Positions 8,417 to 16,970 of a stretch of DNA of 41,501 nt are shown piece after piece. Made by a program: the position numbers and the translations under genes. The stretch's first letter is position 1; each line of letters begins with the position of its first letter. The notes under the pieces were generated by a model that was not told where the DNA came from, ran no database searches, and saw nothing but the letters and a program-made list of their open reading frames with translations. The stretch is from Gemmatimonadota bacterium. Its GTDB lineage: Bacteria > Gemmatimonadota > Gemmatimonadetes > Longimicrobiales > Gaopeijiaceae. The DNA is taken from the NCBI GenBank assembly GCA_030827315.1, contig JAURER010000023.1, positions 1 to 41,501 of the forward strand. The letters are read 5' to 3'.

Positions 8417-9189
8417 GCGTCCTTCCGGTCCATGTACCCGGGGTAGCGCTGGACCGTGGGCATCATGACCAGATTGAAGATGTCGACGTGATCGGGCGCG
8501 TTGGCCACGTAGACGCACGCGTCGGCCACGTCGTCGGCGCTCAGCGGGACGGTGTCGGAATACACGGATTCCGCGCGCTGCGCGTCGCCGTCGAAGCGAA
8601 CTTCGCTGAACTCGGTCTCCGTGAGGCCGGGATCGACGCTCGAGACCCGGATCCTGGTACCGAGCAGGTCGATGTTCATCGCCTCGCTCAGTGCCTTCAC
8701 GGCGAACTTCGTCGCGTTGTAGACCGCGCCCTTGGGGTAGACCCACCGGCCGGCGATGCTGCCAATGTTGATGACGTGGCCGGAGTCGCGCTCCACCATG
8801 TGCGGCAGGACGGCGCGCGTCACGTACAGGAGGCCCTTCACGTTGGTGTCGATCATCTCGTCCCAGTGGTCGAGCGATCCCTCCTGGAGTCTGTCGAGCC
8901 CCTTCGCCTTGCCGGCGTTGTTGATGAGCACGTCGGGCACGAGTCCGTTGGCGACGAGCTCGTCGACGTACCGCTTCACGGAGTCCCGATCCGTGACGTC
9001 CATGACGTGGGCGCGCGCATCGACTCCGTGTTCGGCCGCCAGTCGTTCCGCCAGTGCCCTGACCCGGTCGATGCGGCGGGCGGAGAGCAGCAGGTCACAT
9101 CCCTGGGCGGCGAAGTGCCGCGCACACGCCTCTCCGATTCCGGCGGAGGCGCCGGTGATGAGCACGCGTTTGCCTGCGAGTCTGTTCAT
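8413..9189 (-). CDS. Short-chain dehydrogenase, YdfG-like
   Basis: A 258-residue NAD(P)-dependent oxidoreductase of the classical SDR family. The nucleotide-binding motif is TGASAGIG (residues about 11-18), followed by NNAG, a catalytic Ser in NIGSIAG, and YNATK. The sequence DPGLTETEFSEVRF near residue 190 resembles E. coli YdfG, a 3-hydroxy-acid (serine/allo-threonine) dehydrogenase, so a role in hydroxy-acid oxidation or dicarbonyl reduction is plausible. The ATG at 9189 (MNRLAGKRVLITG) was chosen over an in-frame ATG 42 bases upstream because it places the Rossmann motif at the usual distance. It begins the SDR-MFS-REC/M1 run. Confidence 0.88.
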   Translation of the reverse strand: MNRLAGKRVLITGASAGIGEACARHFAAQGCDLLLSARRIDRVRALAERLAAEHGVDARAHVMDVTDRDSVKRYVDELVANGLVPDVLINNAGKAKGLDRLQEGSLDHWDEMIDTNVKGLLYVTRAVLPHMVERDSGHVINIGSIAGRWVYPKGAVYNATKFAVKALSEAMNIDLLGTRIRVSSVDPGLTETEFSEVRFDGDAQRAESVYSDTVPLSADDVADACVYVANAPDHVDIFNLVMMPTVQRYPGYMDRKDA

Positions 9190-9250
9190 GCTCCGAGTGG
9201 TTCGAGGAGTCGTGCGGTGAGATTCGCCCACGCGGGGAGGCGATGCAACA

Positions 9251-9270
9251 CGGCGCCAACGTTGGCGCCG
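9251..9270. repeat. 20-base perfect palindrome
   Basis: The 20 bases are exactly self-complementary, centred on CAACGTTG with GGCGCC on each side. The site lies between the M20-family gene (stop at 9280) and the SDR start (9189), both on the minus strand. It could be a dimeric operator for the SDR operon, or an 8-bp hairpin with an ACGT loop acting after the M20 gene. No T-run follows. Confidence 0.45.
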
Positions 9271-9279
9271 GACGCCCGG

Positions 9280-10623
9280 CTACCCGAGCCCGTCCGCGTC
9301 GAGCGCGAGAAGGGTGCGCAAAAGGACGTTTGTTCCGGCGGCAACGTCGGCGTCGGCGGTGAACTCCTCGGGCGCGTGGCTGATTCCCGCCACCGAGGGC
9401 ACGAAGATCATGCCCACCGGACACAGGATCGCGATGCTCTGCGCGTCGTGTCCGGCACCGGAGGGGATGCGCAGGGAGGTGAGTCCGAGTGATCGGGCTG
9501 CGCCCTCGACGACGTCCCGGATGCGCGGGTCGGTGGGCGCGGCACGGCTGACGTAGAAGCGCTCGAAGGAGAAGTCGACGCCGGAAGCGTCGGAAATTTC
9601 CTCGCTCCTTGACCGCACACGCTCGAAGAGCAACTCGATGCCTTCCATGGTGAGGTCGCGAATCTCCAGCGTCAGGCGGACCGTGCCGGGGATGACGTTG
9701 GGCGCGCCGGGGTCCGCCTCGATGCGACCGACGGTGGCGACGTGCCGGCCCGGAGTGTCCCGTGCGATTCGGTAGACGGACGTGACGAACCGGGCCGCAC
9801 CCACCATGGCGTCGGCACGCCGATCCATCGGTGTCGTGCCGGCGTGGTTCGTCATCCCGTGCACGGTGACGTTCCATCGCATGATTCCGACGATCCCCTC
9901 GACCACGCCGATGTCGACGTCGTCGGAATCGAGGACGCCGCCCTGCTCCACGTGCAGTTCCAGCATCGCGGTGAGGGAGCCCGCCTCGCGGCGCACCTCG
10001 CCCAGCCGTGCCGGGTCTCCGCCCAGACGCCGCAGGCCGTCACCGATCGTGAAGCCGGATGCCGTCGGGAGGTCGAGCTCGAACGGCTCGACTTCACCCG
10101 CCATCGCCCGTGACCCCGTCTTCCCGCCCTCTTCGTTGGTGAAGAGCACCACCTCGAGGGGGTGGCGCGTGGCGTGGTCCGCCTCACCGAGGACCGTCGC
10201 GACCTCGAGCGCGCCCATCGCCCCGACCTGACCGTCGAAGTTGCCCCCGCCCGGAACCGAGTCGATGTGCGAGCCGAACATGATCGGGCGCAGCCCGGCT
10301 TGGGTGCCGGCCCGCCGGGCGACGAGGTTGCCCGCAAAGTCGGTGGAGGGGGTGAAGCCGGCGTCACGCAGGAGGCCGGCGACCCAGTCGCGGGCCTCGA
10401 TGTTCGCGTCGCTGAAGGCCACGCGGTCGATCCCGCCCGCGTCGTTGGCGCCGAAGGTCGCCAGCCGGCGCATCCGGTCGGCGAGGCGGCCTGGGTTCGC
10501 GGTCAGCTCCGGGACCCGGTTCCACGGGCCGCGTCGGCCGTCGGGGACGCGGTCGGACGGGATGCCGAGCCAGAGCCCTGCAGCGCCGGCACCGGTCAGG
10601 CGGGTGAAGTGTCGTCGGTTCAT
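9280..10623 (-). CDS. Tat-exported Zn-dependent hydantoinase/carbamoylase family amidohydrolase (M20)
   Basis: A 447-residue dinuclear-metal amidohydrolase of the group containing N-carbamoyl-L-amino-acid hydrolase, allantoate amidohydrolase and ureidoglycolate hydrolase. Visible motifs are GSHIDSVPGGGNFDG, NEEGG, LELHVEQGGVLD, HAGTTPMDRRADAM, PSGAGHDAQSIA and GISHAPEEF, so metal and substrate residues look complete. The N-terminus MNRRHFTRLTGAGAAGLWLG is a twin-arginine signal, so the enzyme probably acts in the periplasm, unlike most members. In-frame ATGs at 10647 and 10659 would lengthen the protein slightly; 10623 puts RR at residues 3-4. It is a single gene, divergent from the RidA lipoprotein gene. 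The substrate cannot be settled from sequence. Confidence 0.9.
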   Translation of the reverse strand: MNRRHFTRLTGAGAAGLWLGIPSDRVPDGRRGPWNRVPELTANPGRLADRMRRLATFGANDAGGIDRVAFSDANIEARDWVAGLLRDAGFTPSTDFAGNLVARRAGTQAGLRPIMFGSHIDSVPGGGNFDGQVGAMGALEVATVLGEADHATRHPLEVVLFTNEEGGKTGSRAMAGEVEPFELDLPTASGFTIGDGLRRLGGDPARLGEVRREAGSLTAMLELHVEQGGVLDSDDVDIGVVEGIVGIMRWNVTVHGMTNHAGTTPMDRRADAMVGAARFVTSVYRIARDTPGRHVATVGRIEADPGAPNVIPGTVRLTLEIRDLTMEGIELLFERVRSRSEEISDASGVDFSFERFYVSRAAPTDPRIRDVVEGAARSLGLTSLRIPSGAGHDAQSIAILCPVGMIFVPSVAGISHAPEEFTADADVAAGTNVLLRTLLALDADGLG

Positions 10624-10795
10624 GGGTCGGCTGCCGGTTGGCGTCATCGTCCGGGTCATGGGGACGCGTGCGGGCTCGTGGCCTTCGCGCGGCTCGCGTC
10701 GTTCAACGATAGCACCGCTCGCTGGCGTCCGGGCGCTCCGTGGGCGAGGTTCGAAGCCTCCGCGAACCCTTCGACGCCTCGACGAATCGAGACCC

Positions 10796-11296
10796 ATGCT
10801 CCGGACCACGCTCGCCCTCGCTTCGTGTGCACTGCTCACCACCGCCGCATGCACCATCGAACCGCGCACCGACCGTGAGGCGGCCGCGCCGGCCGAGTCC
10901 CCCCGGCGGCAAGTCATCCAGCCCGAGGGCGTCGCGAGACTGCCGGTCTTCTCGTCGGCCATCCGCAGCGGTGACTTCATCTTCCTCTCGGGCGCGCTCG
11001 GCGCGGCTCCGAACGTGAACCCGCCGCAGGTCGTCGAGGGGGGCATAGAGGCCGAGACGCGGCAGACGTTCGAAAACATCGAGGCGGTCCTGGCCGCCGC
11101 CGGCGCGACGCTCGAAGACATCGTGAAGTGCACGGTCTTCCTGGCGAACATCGACGATTACGCGGCGTTCAACGCGGTCTACGTGCAGTATTTTCCGAAC
11201 GACCCGCCGGCGCGCGCGGCGCTGGCGGCCAGTGGCCTGGCCCTCGGGGCGCTGGTAGAGATCGACTGCATCGCCGCGGCCCCCGCGGGGCGGTAG
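10796..11296 (+). CDS. Exported RidA-family protein, probable lipoprotein
   Basis: A 166-residue protein. Residues 1-19 form a lipoprotein-like signal (MLRTTLALASCALLTTAAC) with a relaxed lipobox, then a polar linker, then a full RidA/YjgF domain from about residue 38. RidA proteins hydrolyse reactive enamines and imines such as 2-aminoacrylate. The key arginine is present in PPARAAL, and the EIDCIAA end is typical. Cytoplasmic location is the rule for the family, so an export signal is unusual. The ATG at 10796 was chosen because it starts the signal peptide; no strong ribosome site is seen. The gene is divergent from the M20 amidohydrolase across 172 bases, and both would act outside the cytoplasm. 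Confidence 0.82.
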   Translation: MLRTTLALASCALLTTAACTIEPRTDREAAAPAESPRRQVIQPEGVARLPVFSSAIRSGDFIFLSGALGAAPNVNPPQVVEGGIEAETRQTFENIEAVLAAAGATLEDIVKCTVFLANIDDYAAFNAVYVQYFPNDPPARAALAASGLALGALVEIDCIAAAPAGR

Positions 11297-11348
11297 CCGC
11301 GGTCCGTCCGGGGCTTCCGCGCGGCCGCGTCGCGACCGGGGACCGCGG
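11297..11348. terminator. Inverted repeat between convergent genes, possible terminator
   Basis: Perfect 9-base arms CCGCGGTCC (11297-11305) and GGACCGCGG (11340-11348) start immediately after the RidA stop and end 15 bases before the stop of the convergent SDR. The 34-base loop is itself GC-rich and can fold. No T-run is present, so function is tentative. Confidence 0.35.
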
Positions 11349-11363
11349 CGACGCGAACCACCC

Positions 11364-12125
11364 TCACCCCAGCGGACGCCCGCCGTCCACCGGGATCACG
11401 ACCCCGGTCGTGGACGGGAGGCTGACCACCGCGGCGAGGACCGCGGCGGCCACGTCCTCGGGTGTCGCGAGCCGTCCGAGAGGCGTGTGCTCGATCATTC
11501 GCTGCCGGACCGCCGGGTCCCACGTGCGCGTGAGCTGGGTGTCCACGAGGCCGGGGGCGACCGACAGGACACGGACCTCGGGTGCGAGCGCGCGGGCCAG
11601 CGACAGGGTGAGGTTGTCCATGGCGGCCTTCGACGCGCAGTAGGCCACGTTGCTCCCGTTGGCCATCCGGGCGGCCAGGGACGACACGTTGACGATCACC
11701 CCTCCGCCGTCGGCCTTCAGGAGCGGGTGGAAGGCTCGCACGGTCGCGAACGCTCCCCGCACGTTCGTGCGCAGGATCGTGTCGAAGAGTTCGTCGTCGA
11801 GGGCGCGTAGATCGGCGTGAGGGATGACCTTCGTCGTCGCGGCGTTGTTCACGAGCACGTCGAGACGTCCGTACGCCGAAGCCACTTCCGCGGCGGCGGC
11901 CTCGAGCGCGGGGGTATCCGCGGCGGACGCCCGGATCACGCGGTGGCCGGAACCAGAGAGGGAGTCCAGGACTTCGAGGGCGCCCGCCTCACTGTCCCGG
12001 TGGGTGAGAACGACCTGCGCTCCGGCTTCGGCGAGGAGGCGGGCCGTGGCGGCTCCGATGCCGCGGCTCGCGCCGGAGACGAGCGCGACCCGACCCGCGA
12101 GCGGATGCTGGTCGATGCGATTCAC
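11364..12125 (-). CDS. Short-chain dehydrogenase/reductase
   Basis: A 253-residue classical SDR with SGASRGIG (about 17-24), NNAA in place of NNAG, a Ser in NVSSLAA, and YCASK, ending in the usual VDGGRPL. The substrate is unknown; family members reduce 3-oxoacyl-ACP, sugars and many ketones. The GTG start overlaps the stop of the upstream MerR/B12 regulator (GTGA at 12122-12125), so the two are almost certainly translated from one message. A regulator coupled to a single reductase suggests that the reductase is under the same light or B12 control, which is inference. Confidence 0.87.
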   Translation of the reverse strand: MNRIDQHPLAGRVALVSGASRGIGAATARLLAEAGAQVVLTHRDSEAGALEVLDSLSGSGHRVIRASAADTPALEAAAAEVASAYGRLDVLVNNAATTKVIPHADLRALDDELFDTILRTNVRGAFATVRAFHPLLKADGGGVIVNVSSLAARMANGSNVAYCASKAAMDNLTLSLARALAPEVRVLSVAPGLVDTQLTRTWDPAVRQRMIEHTPLGRLATPEDVAAAVLAAVVSLPSTTGVVIPVDGGRPLG

Positions 12126-13054
12126 TTCGTGTTGACCGGGACTCCCAGGCTCTCCCGGAACTCCGAGAGCGATGAGAAGCAGAGGACACCGGATTCACGC
12201 CATCGGTCGCGGTGCGGATCGGCTCCGTGACCCCCGATGACCAGGCGGACCGACGACGGCAGCGCGCGGCGCAGCTCGACGATCTCCTCGGCGCTTTCGG
12301 CGTCCATGCGGGGGTGGACCGCCGAGAGGACGACCATCGCGGCTCCGAGCTGCCGGGCGACGCTCGCGATCTCGCTTGCGGGCAGGTCGGGGCCGAGGAA
12401 GCGGACCCTCCATCCTTCGTACGCCGCGATCACGCCCGCCAGGAGGGCACCGAACTCGTGCCGCTGGCCCGCGGGGGTTCCGGTCACGGCGAGGGGCGCC
12501 GTCCGATCGGACTGGTTCGTCGCCGCCATCCATTCGAGGAAGCGGCGCATGGCCACCGTCGCGAGGTGCTCGGAGCTCGGTGCCAGCCGGCCGCTCTGCC
12601 AGCCCCGTCCCACCTCCTGCAGGAGCGGAACCATGAGACCCTCCACCAGCTCGTGGGGTCGAAGCTCCACCGCGGCGCGCATGAGGAAGTGCTCGAGCTC
12701 ATCCACCCGCAGGTCCCCGATCATGCCCAGGGCGGTCTCGACGCGACGTACGTCGGGCGCGGTGGCCGCACCGACGGAGTGCACCGGAGTCTCACGATCC
12801 TCGTCGATGAGGGCCTCGAGTTCGGTCAGGCCGAGGTCGGCGATCAGCCCGATGCTCCGGCCTCCGTCCACGGCGGTGGCGAGCAGCTGCAGGCGGCGGA
12901 GGTCATGGTCGGAGTAGAGGCGCTGGCCGCCTTCGGAGCGACTCGGCGTCACGGCCTGGTAGCGTCGCTCCCAGGCGCGCAGGACCGGCGTCGAGAGGCC
13001 GGTGCGCTGCGATACCACGCGGATGGGATGTCGGGGCTCGGTCGATTCGGCCAT
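12122..13054 (-). CDS. MerR-type regulator with cobalamin-binding domain, CarH/LitR-like
   Basis: A 310-residue transcription regulator. Residues 10-78 are a MerR winged helix (IRVVSQRTGLSTPVLRAWER, then SEGGQRLYSDHDLRRLQLL). A four-helix bundle follows, carrying the W-x9-EH signature of CarH photoreceptors (W152, E162, H163). A B12-binding Rossmann domain comes next with H199 in QRHEFG at the position of the lower axial ligand, and LVIGGHGAD near the end. In CarH, adenosylcobalamin makes a dark repressor tetramer that light disassembles. The residues seen here fit that mechanism, although the usual carotenoid targets are absent from the window. It is coupled to an SDR downstream and divergent from the BNR gene at 13281. 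Start 13054 gives MAESTEPRHPIRV; an upstream ATG at 13108 is less likely. Confidence 0.88.
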   Translation of the reverse strand: MAESTEPRHPIRVVSQRTGLSTPVLRAWERRYQAVTPSRSEGGQRLYSDHDLRRLQLLATAVDGGRSIGLIADLGLTELEALIDEDRETPVHSVGAATAPDVRRVETALGMIGDLRVDELEHFLMRAAVELRPHELVEGLMVPLLQEVGRGWQSGRLAPSSEHLATVAMRRFLEWMAATNQSDRTAPLAVTGTPAGQRHEFGALLAGVIAAYEGWRVRFLGPDLPASEIASVARQLGAAMVVLSAVHPRMDAESAEEIVELRRALPSSVRLVIGGHGADPHRDRWRESGVLCFSSLSEFRESLGVPVNTK

Positions 13055-13061
13055 GCGGAGG

Positions 13062-13109
13062 AGTTTCGCGGACCGTTCAATACCTGTCAAATAATATGGG
13101 TGAACCATA
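13062..13109. promoter_or_regulatory. Regulatory region upstream of the CarH-like gene
   Basis: On the minus strand, TTGACA (13085-13090) and a poor -10 GAAACT (13062-13067) are 17 bases apart, and the ATG follows 7 bases after the -10, implying a leaderless message. An AT-rich patch with TAATAT (13092-13097, plus strand) could be a -10 for the divergent gene. Arms TATGG (13095-13099) and CCATA (13105-13109) form a small dyad that could be part of an operator. Confidence 0.35.
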
Positions 13110-13280
13110 CCGTGACGAGCCCGACAGGATTACCTCCCGGTCCGAAGAGAACGATGCCCTCTCCGGCGACGGCCGCATCGCGGGCATCCCGTGTCGCACG
13201 CGCCCCTCTGGCGCGTTCCGCCGGCGGAGTCAAGGTTGACGACCTTCCCACAACCCAAGCTCAGGATCAGGGACCTTCAG

Positions 13281-16200
13281 ATGTCGAATCGAAGAATGGC
13301 ATCCTCCGTGGTCGCGGCGCTCCTCGGAGTTCTCGCGGCGGTCTCGACCGTGTCGGCGCAGAGTAGCGTGGCGCTCGACCAGGACTGGATGGAAGGAATG
13401 CGCTGGCGCTCCATTGGGCCGGCGAACATGTCGGGTCGCGTCACCGACGTGGAGGGTGAGCCGAGCCCTTCCAAGACGTTCTATGTGGCCGCCGCCGCCG
13501 GCGGCATCTGGAAGACGACCAACAACGGAACGACGTTCCGACCGGTCTTCGACGGCGAGCGCGTGGTCTCCATGGGCGACCTGGCCATCGCGCCGAGCGA
13601 TCCCGACCAGATCTGGGCTGGGACCGGCGAGGAGGATTCGCGCAACTCGATCTCGCCGGGCGGCGGCATCTACAAGTCGACGGACGGCGGTCTGACCTGG
13701 GAGCTCAAGGGGCTCGAGGCGACCGAGCACATCGGCCGGATCCAGGTCCACCCGACCAACCCCGACATCGTCTACGTCGCCGCCCTCGGGGCACTCTGGC
13801 GCTCGAACCCCGAACGGGGGCTCTACCGCACGAAGGACGGGGGCGACACCTGGGAGCTCGTCAACTTCGTGAGCGACCGCGCCGGCTTCCTCGACGTGAA
13901 GATTCACCCTCGCGATCCGAACACGCTCTTCGCCACGAGCTGGGAGCGGGAGCGCGGGCCCTACTATCTCCAAAGCGGTGGTCCCGGCAGTGCACTGTGG
14001 AAGAGCACCGACGGCGGTGACACGTGGGAGAAGGTCACCGGGGGCGGTCTCCCCGAGACCGAGCTGGGCAAGATGAACGTCGTGTTCGCACCCAGCCTGC
14101 CTCGCATCATGTACCTGATGGTCGAGGCGGCGGCGCCGGAGGGGTCGGACGAGGACAACCTCAACGGGCTGTACCGCTCCGAGGACGGTGGTGCGACGTG
14201 GGAGCGGATGAACAACTTCAACTCCCGTCCGTTCTACTACTCAGAGGTCGCGGTCGATCCTTCGAACCCGGATCGCGTCTACTTCTCATCGCTGCGCTTC
14301 TCCGACGACGGCGGACGTACCATGCGCGACATGGCGCAGGGCGTGCACGTCGACTTCCACGCGATCTGGATCGACCCGAACGACGCGGACCGGATGGTCC
14401 TGGGCAACGACGGCGGGATTGCGATCACCTTCGACCGCGGCGGGAACTATCTCTTCCCCAACACCTTCGCCATCGGGCAGTTCTACAACATCAGCTACGA
14501 CATGGGGACTCCGTACCGGGTGTGCGGGGGACTCCAGGACAACTACACCTGGTGCGGACCGAGCCGGAAGACCGGCGGCGGCATCACCAACCACGACTGG
14601 TTCCAGGTGAGCGGCGGAGACGGCTTCGTCTCGCAGCAGGATCCGCGTGATCCGAACCGCGTGTACTCGGAGTCGCAGGGCGGCAACATGGGCCGCTCGT
14701 ACCTCGCCTCGGGCGAGCGGGAGTCGTTCGAGCGTCCGGACTGGACCGAGTCGTACCGGGCGTTCCAGGACTCCATCGCGATGATCTGGCCGGACTCCAC
14801 GCAGCCGATGCCGGGCGAGCACCGGGCCCGCATCCAGGATCTGCAGGCGCGCGCCACGGCCGACTCGGCCAGTCTGCAGCTTCGTTACAACTGGAACACC
14901 CCGTTCTTCCTGTCGCCCCACGACCCGGACGTCGTGTACGTCGGGGCGAACCGCGTGCTAAAGTCCGACTGGCGCGGTGATGGGCTCTACCCGATCTCCG
15001 ACGATCTGTCGCGCGCCGACGGGGAGAAGATCCGGATCAGTACGACCACGACGGGCGGCATCACGCCGGATGTGACCGGTGCCGAGACGTTCGCCACCAT
15101 CGTGTCGCTGGCCGAGTCGCCGCTCGAGGCGGGACTGCTTTACGCGGGCACGGACGACGGCAACCTGTGGGCGACCCGCGACGACGGCGCCACGTGGACC
15201 AACCTGACGTCGGCCACCGCGAACCTCGTTCCCGACGGCACGTACGTGAGCCGCATCGAGCCTTCGAAGCACGAGGTGGACCGCGTGTACGTGACCTTCG
15301 ACAATCACCGGCGCGGCGACTTCGCGCCCTACGTGCTCGCGAGCGAGAACGGCGGGCGCAGCTTCCGATCGATCGCAGGCAACCTGCCGACCGGGAAGCC
15401 CGACTTCGCGCACGTGATCCGTGAGGACCACGTGAACCCGAACCTGCTCTTCGTAGGCACGGACGTGGGCGCCTACGTCTCTCTCGACCGGGGGGCGTCG
15501 TGGCAGCGTTTCATGAACGGGCTGCCGACGGTGCCAGTGCACGACCTGCAGATCCATCCGCGCGACGGTGAGCTGATCGCAGGCACGCACGGGCGGTCGA
15601 TCTGGATCGTGGACATCGAGCCGCTCCAGCAGTTTACGCAGGCCGTTGCTGCCTCGGACGCGCACCTCTTCGAGCCCGCGCCCGCCTATCAGTACGGCAT
15701 GCCTCCGACGGGTGGCGAGTTCACCGCACAGCACTACTTCTGGGCGTACGCGCCGGGAGTGGGCGCGGAGCTCACCTACTGGCTGGGTGAGGCCGCGGAC
15801 GAGGCCTCGATCGCCGTCTCGGACGGGGCGGGCAACGAGATGTGGTCGCAGGACGTGACGGCGACGCGCGGGATCCACACCGTCCGCTGGAATCTACGGG
15901 GTCAGGCCGTGCCGCTGCCCCTCTCGCCCTCGGAGGTTCGCGACAGCGTCGCCATCGAGCGCCGCATCCGGGTGGTTGCCGACTCGCTCGTCGCCGCAGG
16001 CGAGGATCGCGAGGACGTGGAGACGGCCGCCAGTCGGCTGCTCAGCCGGCCCGGCGGTGGCGGAGGATTCGGGGGTGGTGGCGGAGCCGAGGGGCTCCCC
16101 TTCACGCCCGACGGCCGCTTCCTGGAGCGTCCGGCCGAAGGCGGGACGGTCGGTGGCGGCGGTGGGGGTGGTGGCGGCGGTGAGGCATCGCTGCAGCAGC

Positions 16201-16400
16201 GCATGACCGAGTTGGTGCGGCCTCCCGAGGAAGGCCGGCGCGGACGACGCTTCCGGGGTGGGGGCGGTCTGCTGCCCGGTCGTTCCGAAGCGGCGCCGAT
16301 GGCGGCGCCGGGAACCTACACCGTCACGCTCACGGTGGACGGTGAGTCGCACGTACGGACCGTCCGTGTGGGCTGGGCCCTGAGCGCGCCCTCCCGGTAG
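13281..16400 (+). CDS. Secreted BNR/sortilin-type beta-propeller protein
   Basis: A 1039-residue exported protein. Residues 1-27 are a Sec signal ending VSAQ. The body carries repeated BNR/Asp-box units (for example GGIWKTTNNGTTF, GGIYKSTDGGLTW, SALWKSTDGGDTW) and VPS10/sortilin-like propeller repeats to about residue 790, as in proteins often labelled glycosyl hydrolase or WD40/YVTN/BNR-like. No glycosidase residues can be assigned, so enzyme activity is unproven. A C-terminal Ig-like region follows, interrupted by very Gly-rich stretches (about 925-985). It is a paralogue of the gene at 21932-24661 with the same domain order. Start 13281 gives the signal peptide. A TTGACG at 13236 may be its -35. 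A strong hairpin follows the stop. Confidence 0.87.
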   Translation: MSNRRMASSVVAALLGVLAAVSTVSAQSSVALDQDWMEGMRWRSIGPANMSGRVTDVEGEPSPSKTFYVAAAAGGIWKTTNNGTTFRPVFDGERVVSMGDLAIAPSDPDQIWAGTGEEDSRNSISPGGGIYKSTDGGLTWELKGLEATEHIGRIQVHPTNPDIVYVAALGALWRSNPERGLYRTKDGGDTWELVNFVSDRAGFLDVKIHPRDPNTLFATSWERERGPYYLQSGGPGSALWKSTDGGDTWEKVTGGGLPETELGKMNVVFAPSLPRIMYLMVEAAAPEGSDEDNLNGLYRSEDGGATWERMNNFNSRPFYYSEVAVDPSNPDRVYFSSLRFSDDGGRTMRDMAQGVHVDFHAIWIDPNDADRMVLGNDGGIAITFDRGGNYLFPNTFAIGQFYNISYDMGTPYRVCGGLQDNYTWCGPSRKTGGGITNHDWFQVSGGDGFVSQQDPRDPNRVYSESQGGNMGRSYLASGERESFERPDWTESYRAFQDSIAMIWPDSTQPMPGEHRARIQDLQARATADSASLQLRYNWNTPFFLSPHDPDVVYVGANRVLKSDWRGDGLYPISDDLSRADGEKIRISTTTTGGITPDVTGAETFATIVSLAESPLEAGLLYAGTDDGNLWATRDDGATWTNLTSATANLVPDGTYVSRIEPSKHEVDRVYVTFDNHRRGDFAPYVLASENGGRSFRSIAGNLPTGKPDFAHVIREDHVNPNLLFVGTDVGAYVSLDRGASWQRFMNGLPTVPVHDLQIHPRDGELIAGTHGRSIWIVDIEPLQQFTQAVAASDAHLFEPAPAYQYGMPPTGGEFTAQHYFWAYAPGVGAELTYWLGEAADEASIAVSDGAGNEMWSQDVTATRGIHTVRWNLRGQAVPLPLSPSEVRDSVAIERRIRVVADSLVAAGEDREDVETAASRLLSRPGGGGGFGGGGGAEGLPFTPDGRFLERPAEGGTVGGGGGGGGGGEASLQQRMTELVRPPEEGRRGRRFRGGGGLLPGRSEAAPMAAPGTYTVTLTVDGESHVRTVRVGWALSAPSR

Positions 16401-16439
16401 AGGGCGCGCGCACCCGGTGCGCCGGGGGGTGAGCCGAGC

Positions 16440-16471
16440 GGGGCCGGCCGGGCGAATGCCCGGCCGGCCCC
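16440..16471. terminator. Strong GC hairpin between convergent genes
   Basis: A perfect 14-bp stem (16440-16453 pairs with 16458-16471) with a GAAT loop. It lies 40 bases after the BNR stop and 38 bases before the stop of the convergent gene. There is no T-run on either side, as is common for GC-rich genomes. Its symmetry suits bidirectional termination. Confidence 0.6.
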
Positions 16472-16508
16472 GGATCGTCTCAGGGTGTAGACGTGCTCAC
16501 CCCCGGCC

Positions 16509-16970
16509 TCACCCGCCGGTGATGCCCGCGGCCTCCAGCACCTTCTGCAGCGTATCGCTGCGCGCGTTGTGTCCGGTGATGGTCTGGCGACACGCGTCGT
16601 CCGTGGTGCGCAACCTGCGCTCGCGGCCGTCCCACACCGCCACCGAGTCGTTGTACTCTTCGAACGCGACGAGGTAGTCCTCGTATTCGGCGCCGGGAAC
16701 CCCGCGACGATCCAGAGCCTCGAAGGAGTCGACCCGGGCCCGAAGGGAGTCGATTGAGATCCCCAGCTCACGCAGCGCGACCTCGCTCGTCTGCAGGGAG
16801 CTGCGGCACCGGTCGGACGCCACCCGCGAGCGATAGAGGTCGTCGCGGAGGCGGTTGATCTCGTCGAGGATCGCCTGGCGCTCGAGGATTCTCGACCAAG
16901 CGGAGAAGATCACCGCTGCGGTGACCCCGGCGCCAACCACGCCGAGCGCGATGCGAACCGGCGGCCTCAC
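16509..16970 (-). CDS. Small membrane-anchored coiled-coil protein, unknown function
   Basis: A 153-residue protein I do not recognise. Residues about 5-24 (VRIALGVVGAGVTAAVIFSAW) form one transmembrane anchor. The rest is a mostly helical, charged region with heptad character (RQAILDEINRLRDDLYRSR, then LGISIDSLRARVDSFEAL). Two cysteines lie in the presumed periplasmic part, in SDRCRSSL and DDACRQT, and could form a disulfide. The GTG start overlaps the stop of the multicopper oxidase (GTGA, 16967-16970), so the two are translationally coupled and probably work together, for instance as a scaffold or anchor for the oxidase. That role is inference. Confidence 0.7.
   Translation of the reverse strand: MRPPVRIALGVVGAGVTAAVIFSAWSRILERQAILDEINRLRDDLYRSRVASDRCRSSLQTSEVALRELGISIDSLRARVDSFEALDRRGVPGAEYEDYLVAFEEYNDSVAVWDGRERRLRTTDDACRQTITGHNARSDTLQKVLEAAGITGG

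Noticed and set aside
7130-8746. MFS frame extended to 538 codons
   Set aside because: The first 110 codons are Arg-rich shadow of the SDR gene. The TTG at 8416 overlapping the SDR stop is the better start.
9280-11151. Long version of the M20 frame (623 codons) starting at 11151
   Set aside because: The extra N-terminal part is antisense to the RidA lipoprotein gene. The twin-arginine start at 10623 is well supported.
16045-16200. Possible tandem DNA repeat in GGT/GGC-rich sequence
   Set aside because: This is coding sequence for a poly-Gly loop with irregular units, not a stable tandem array.
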